A DNA stretch of 34,252 bases from an uncultured Lachnospiraceae bacterium (GTDB lineage: Bacteria > Bacillota > Clostridia > Lachnospirales > Lachnospiraceae). The notes under the pieces were generated by a model. The model did no database searches. It worked only from the letters and a program-made list of their open reading frames with translations, and had not been told where the DNA came from. Location: assembly GCA_946407765.1 (NCBI GenBank), contig CAMJPD010000010.1, positions 1 through 34,252 on the forward strand. Direction: 5' to 3'. Positions 33,890 to 34,252 of the stretch are shown here, piece after piece. Within the stretch, counting starts at the first letter, position 1. Every line of letters begins with the position of its first letter. The translations under genes were made by a program, and so were the position numbers.

Positions 33890-33918
33890 ATTATAACACA
33901 CTTTACTATTTTTACAAA
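33890..33918 (-). promoter_or_regulatory. promoter of the lipoprotein gene
   Basis: On the minus strand TTTGTA (33918-33913) and a perfect TATAAT (33895-33890) with 17 bp between them. The predicted transcript start falls at or within a base or two of the ATG at 33883, so the message may be leaderless or nearly so. Confidence 0.6.
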
Positions 33919-34072
33919 TCTTTGGAATTTTCACATGAGATTATAATCGCAATTATATTTTCTAGTTATTCTTCAGACAGCACTTGTTTAAATAGAAACG
34001 GAGCGTTACATTGCAATTTCGATTATCTATTTGTTTTATCTGTTCAAATCTAAAAGTTCTGTTATATCATTA

Positions 34073-34252
34073 CTATGATAAAACACCATCTTCAACATCT
34101 GCATACAAGATGCCTTTCACTTTGTTTTCTAAATTTTTTCTAATGCTCTCAATTTTTTTTTGCACTTGCTTTCTTCTTTTTATCATTTTTTTCTATGCCA
34201 AAAGCTTCTTTTATCAATTCTTCTGACTCACCCAATCTATAATATTTCATAA
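34073..34252 (-). pseudogene. small charged protein gene, broken at an A9 run (possible frameshift)
   Basis: On the minus strand an ATG at 34250 opens MKYYRLGESEELIKEAFGIE, continues into a Lys-rich stretch, and stops soon after a run of nine A at 34152-34160. If the frame changes at that run, the reading continues with 'KIESIRKNLENKVKGILYADV' and stops at 34073. The two parts have the same charged, helical character and together make a plausible small protein of about 58 residues. It could be a real frameshift mutation, an indel in a homopolymer, or slippage. It may extend upstream past the right edge. I do not recognise the family. Confidence 0.4.

Noticed and set aside
33935-34072. Similar AT-rich stretches AGATTATAATCGCAATT and AGATAATCGAAATTGCAAT (opposite strands) near 33940-34030
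   Set aside because: Only a partial inverted match; not enough to call a repeat or operator. The region seems to be ordinary promoter DNA for the lipoprotein gene.

Overview
The window is about 34 kb of AT-rich DNA with short intergenic gaps, strong Shine-Dalgarno sites and sigma-A-like promoters. The gene set (RicT, a 3D-domain secreted protein, GlgC/GlgD, ATP-type PEP carboxykinase, a CD1871A-type CXXC microprotein, HydE/HydF, a nitrogenase-like operon) points to a strictly anaerobic low-GC Bacillota, most likely class Clostridia and perhaps Lachnospirales-like. This is inferred from gene content only. No rRNA, tRNA, CRISPR array, transposase or integrase was seen.

Layout. (1) Positions 1-5653, minus strand: a tight housekeeping operon running ppt, birA, membrane protein, guanylate-kinase-like protein, holB, ricT, 3D-domain protein, HIT protein (cut by the left edge). 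(2) 5791-6502, plus strand: a switch-kinase / STAS anti-sigma pair. (3) 6504-8081, minus: pckA with its own promoter. (4) 8163-9707, minus: a redox operon of a TlpA/ResA-like thioredoxin lipoprotein, a 47-residue CD1871A-type protein and a NapH-like polyferredoxin membrane protein. (5) 9818-19836, plus: a complete glycogen operon, glgB-glgP-glgC-glgD-glgA plus a GH13 alpha-glucan hydrolase. (6) 19928-21259, plus: an NCS2 xanthine/uracil-type permease, ended by a strong bidirectional terminator. (7) 21369-30344, minus: a nine-gene operon, discussed below. (8) 30571-34252, minus: an iron-sulfur flavoprotein-like reductase, a YczE/YitT-like membrane protein, two envelope proteins (one a lipoprotein with an NlpC/P60-like C-terminus) and a small frame-broken gene at the right edge.

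The most interesting region is the operon 30344-21369. In transcription order it encodes a FecCD/BtuC-type permease, its ATPase, a NifH-like iron protein, a NifD-like protein, a NifK-like protein, the ABC substrate-binding lipoprotein, a TM1266-type small regulator, HydE and HydF. The reductase genes lie between the transporter membrane genes and the transporter binding protein, with overlaps or gaps of tens of bases, so import and reduction look like one process. There are no nifB, nifE or nifN homologues and no HydG. The NifK-like subunit lacks the first P-cluster-type cysteine. The operon starts with a good promoter (TTGCAT, 17 bp, TACAAT) and a leader of about 119 nt. In the leader a compact folded element, an antiterminator and a perfect terminator hairpin can form mutually exclusive pairings, as in a riboswitch or attenuator. 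I could not assign the leader to a known class. The substrate is unknown; an imported metal chelate, tetrapyrrole or organosulfur compound are all compatible with what is seen.

Glycogen genes, pckA and the xanthine permease fit a carbohydrate-storing fermenter. HydE/HydF imply an [FeFe]-hydrogenase encoded elsewhere in the genome.
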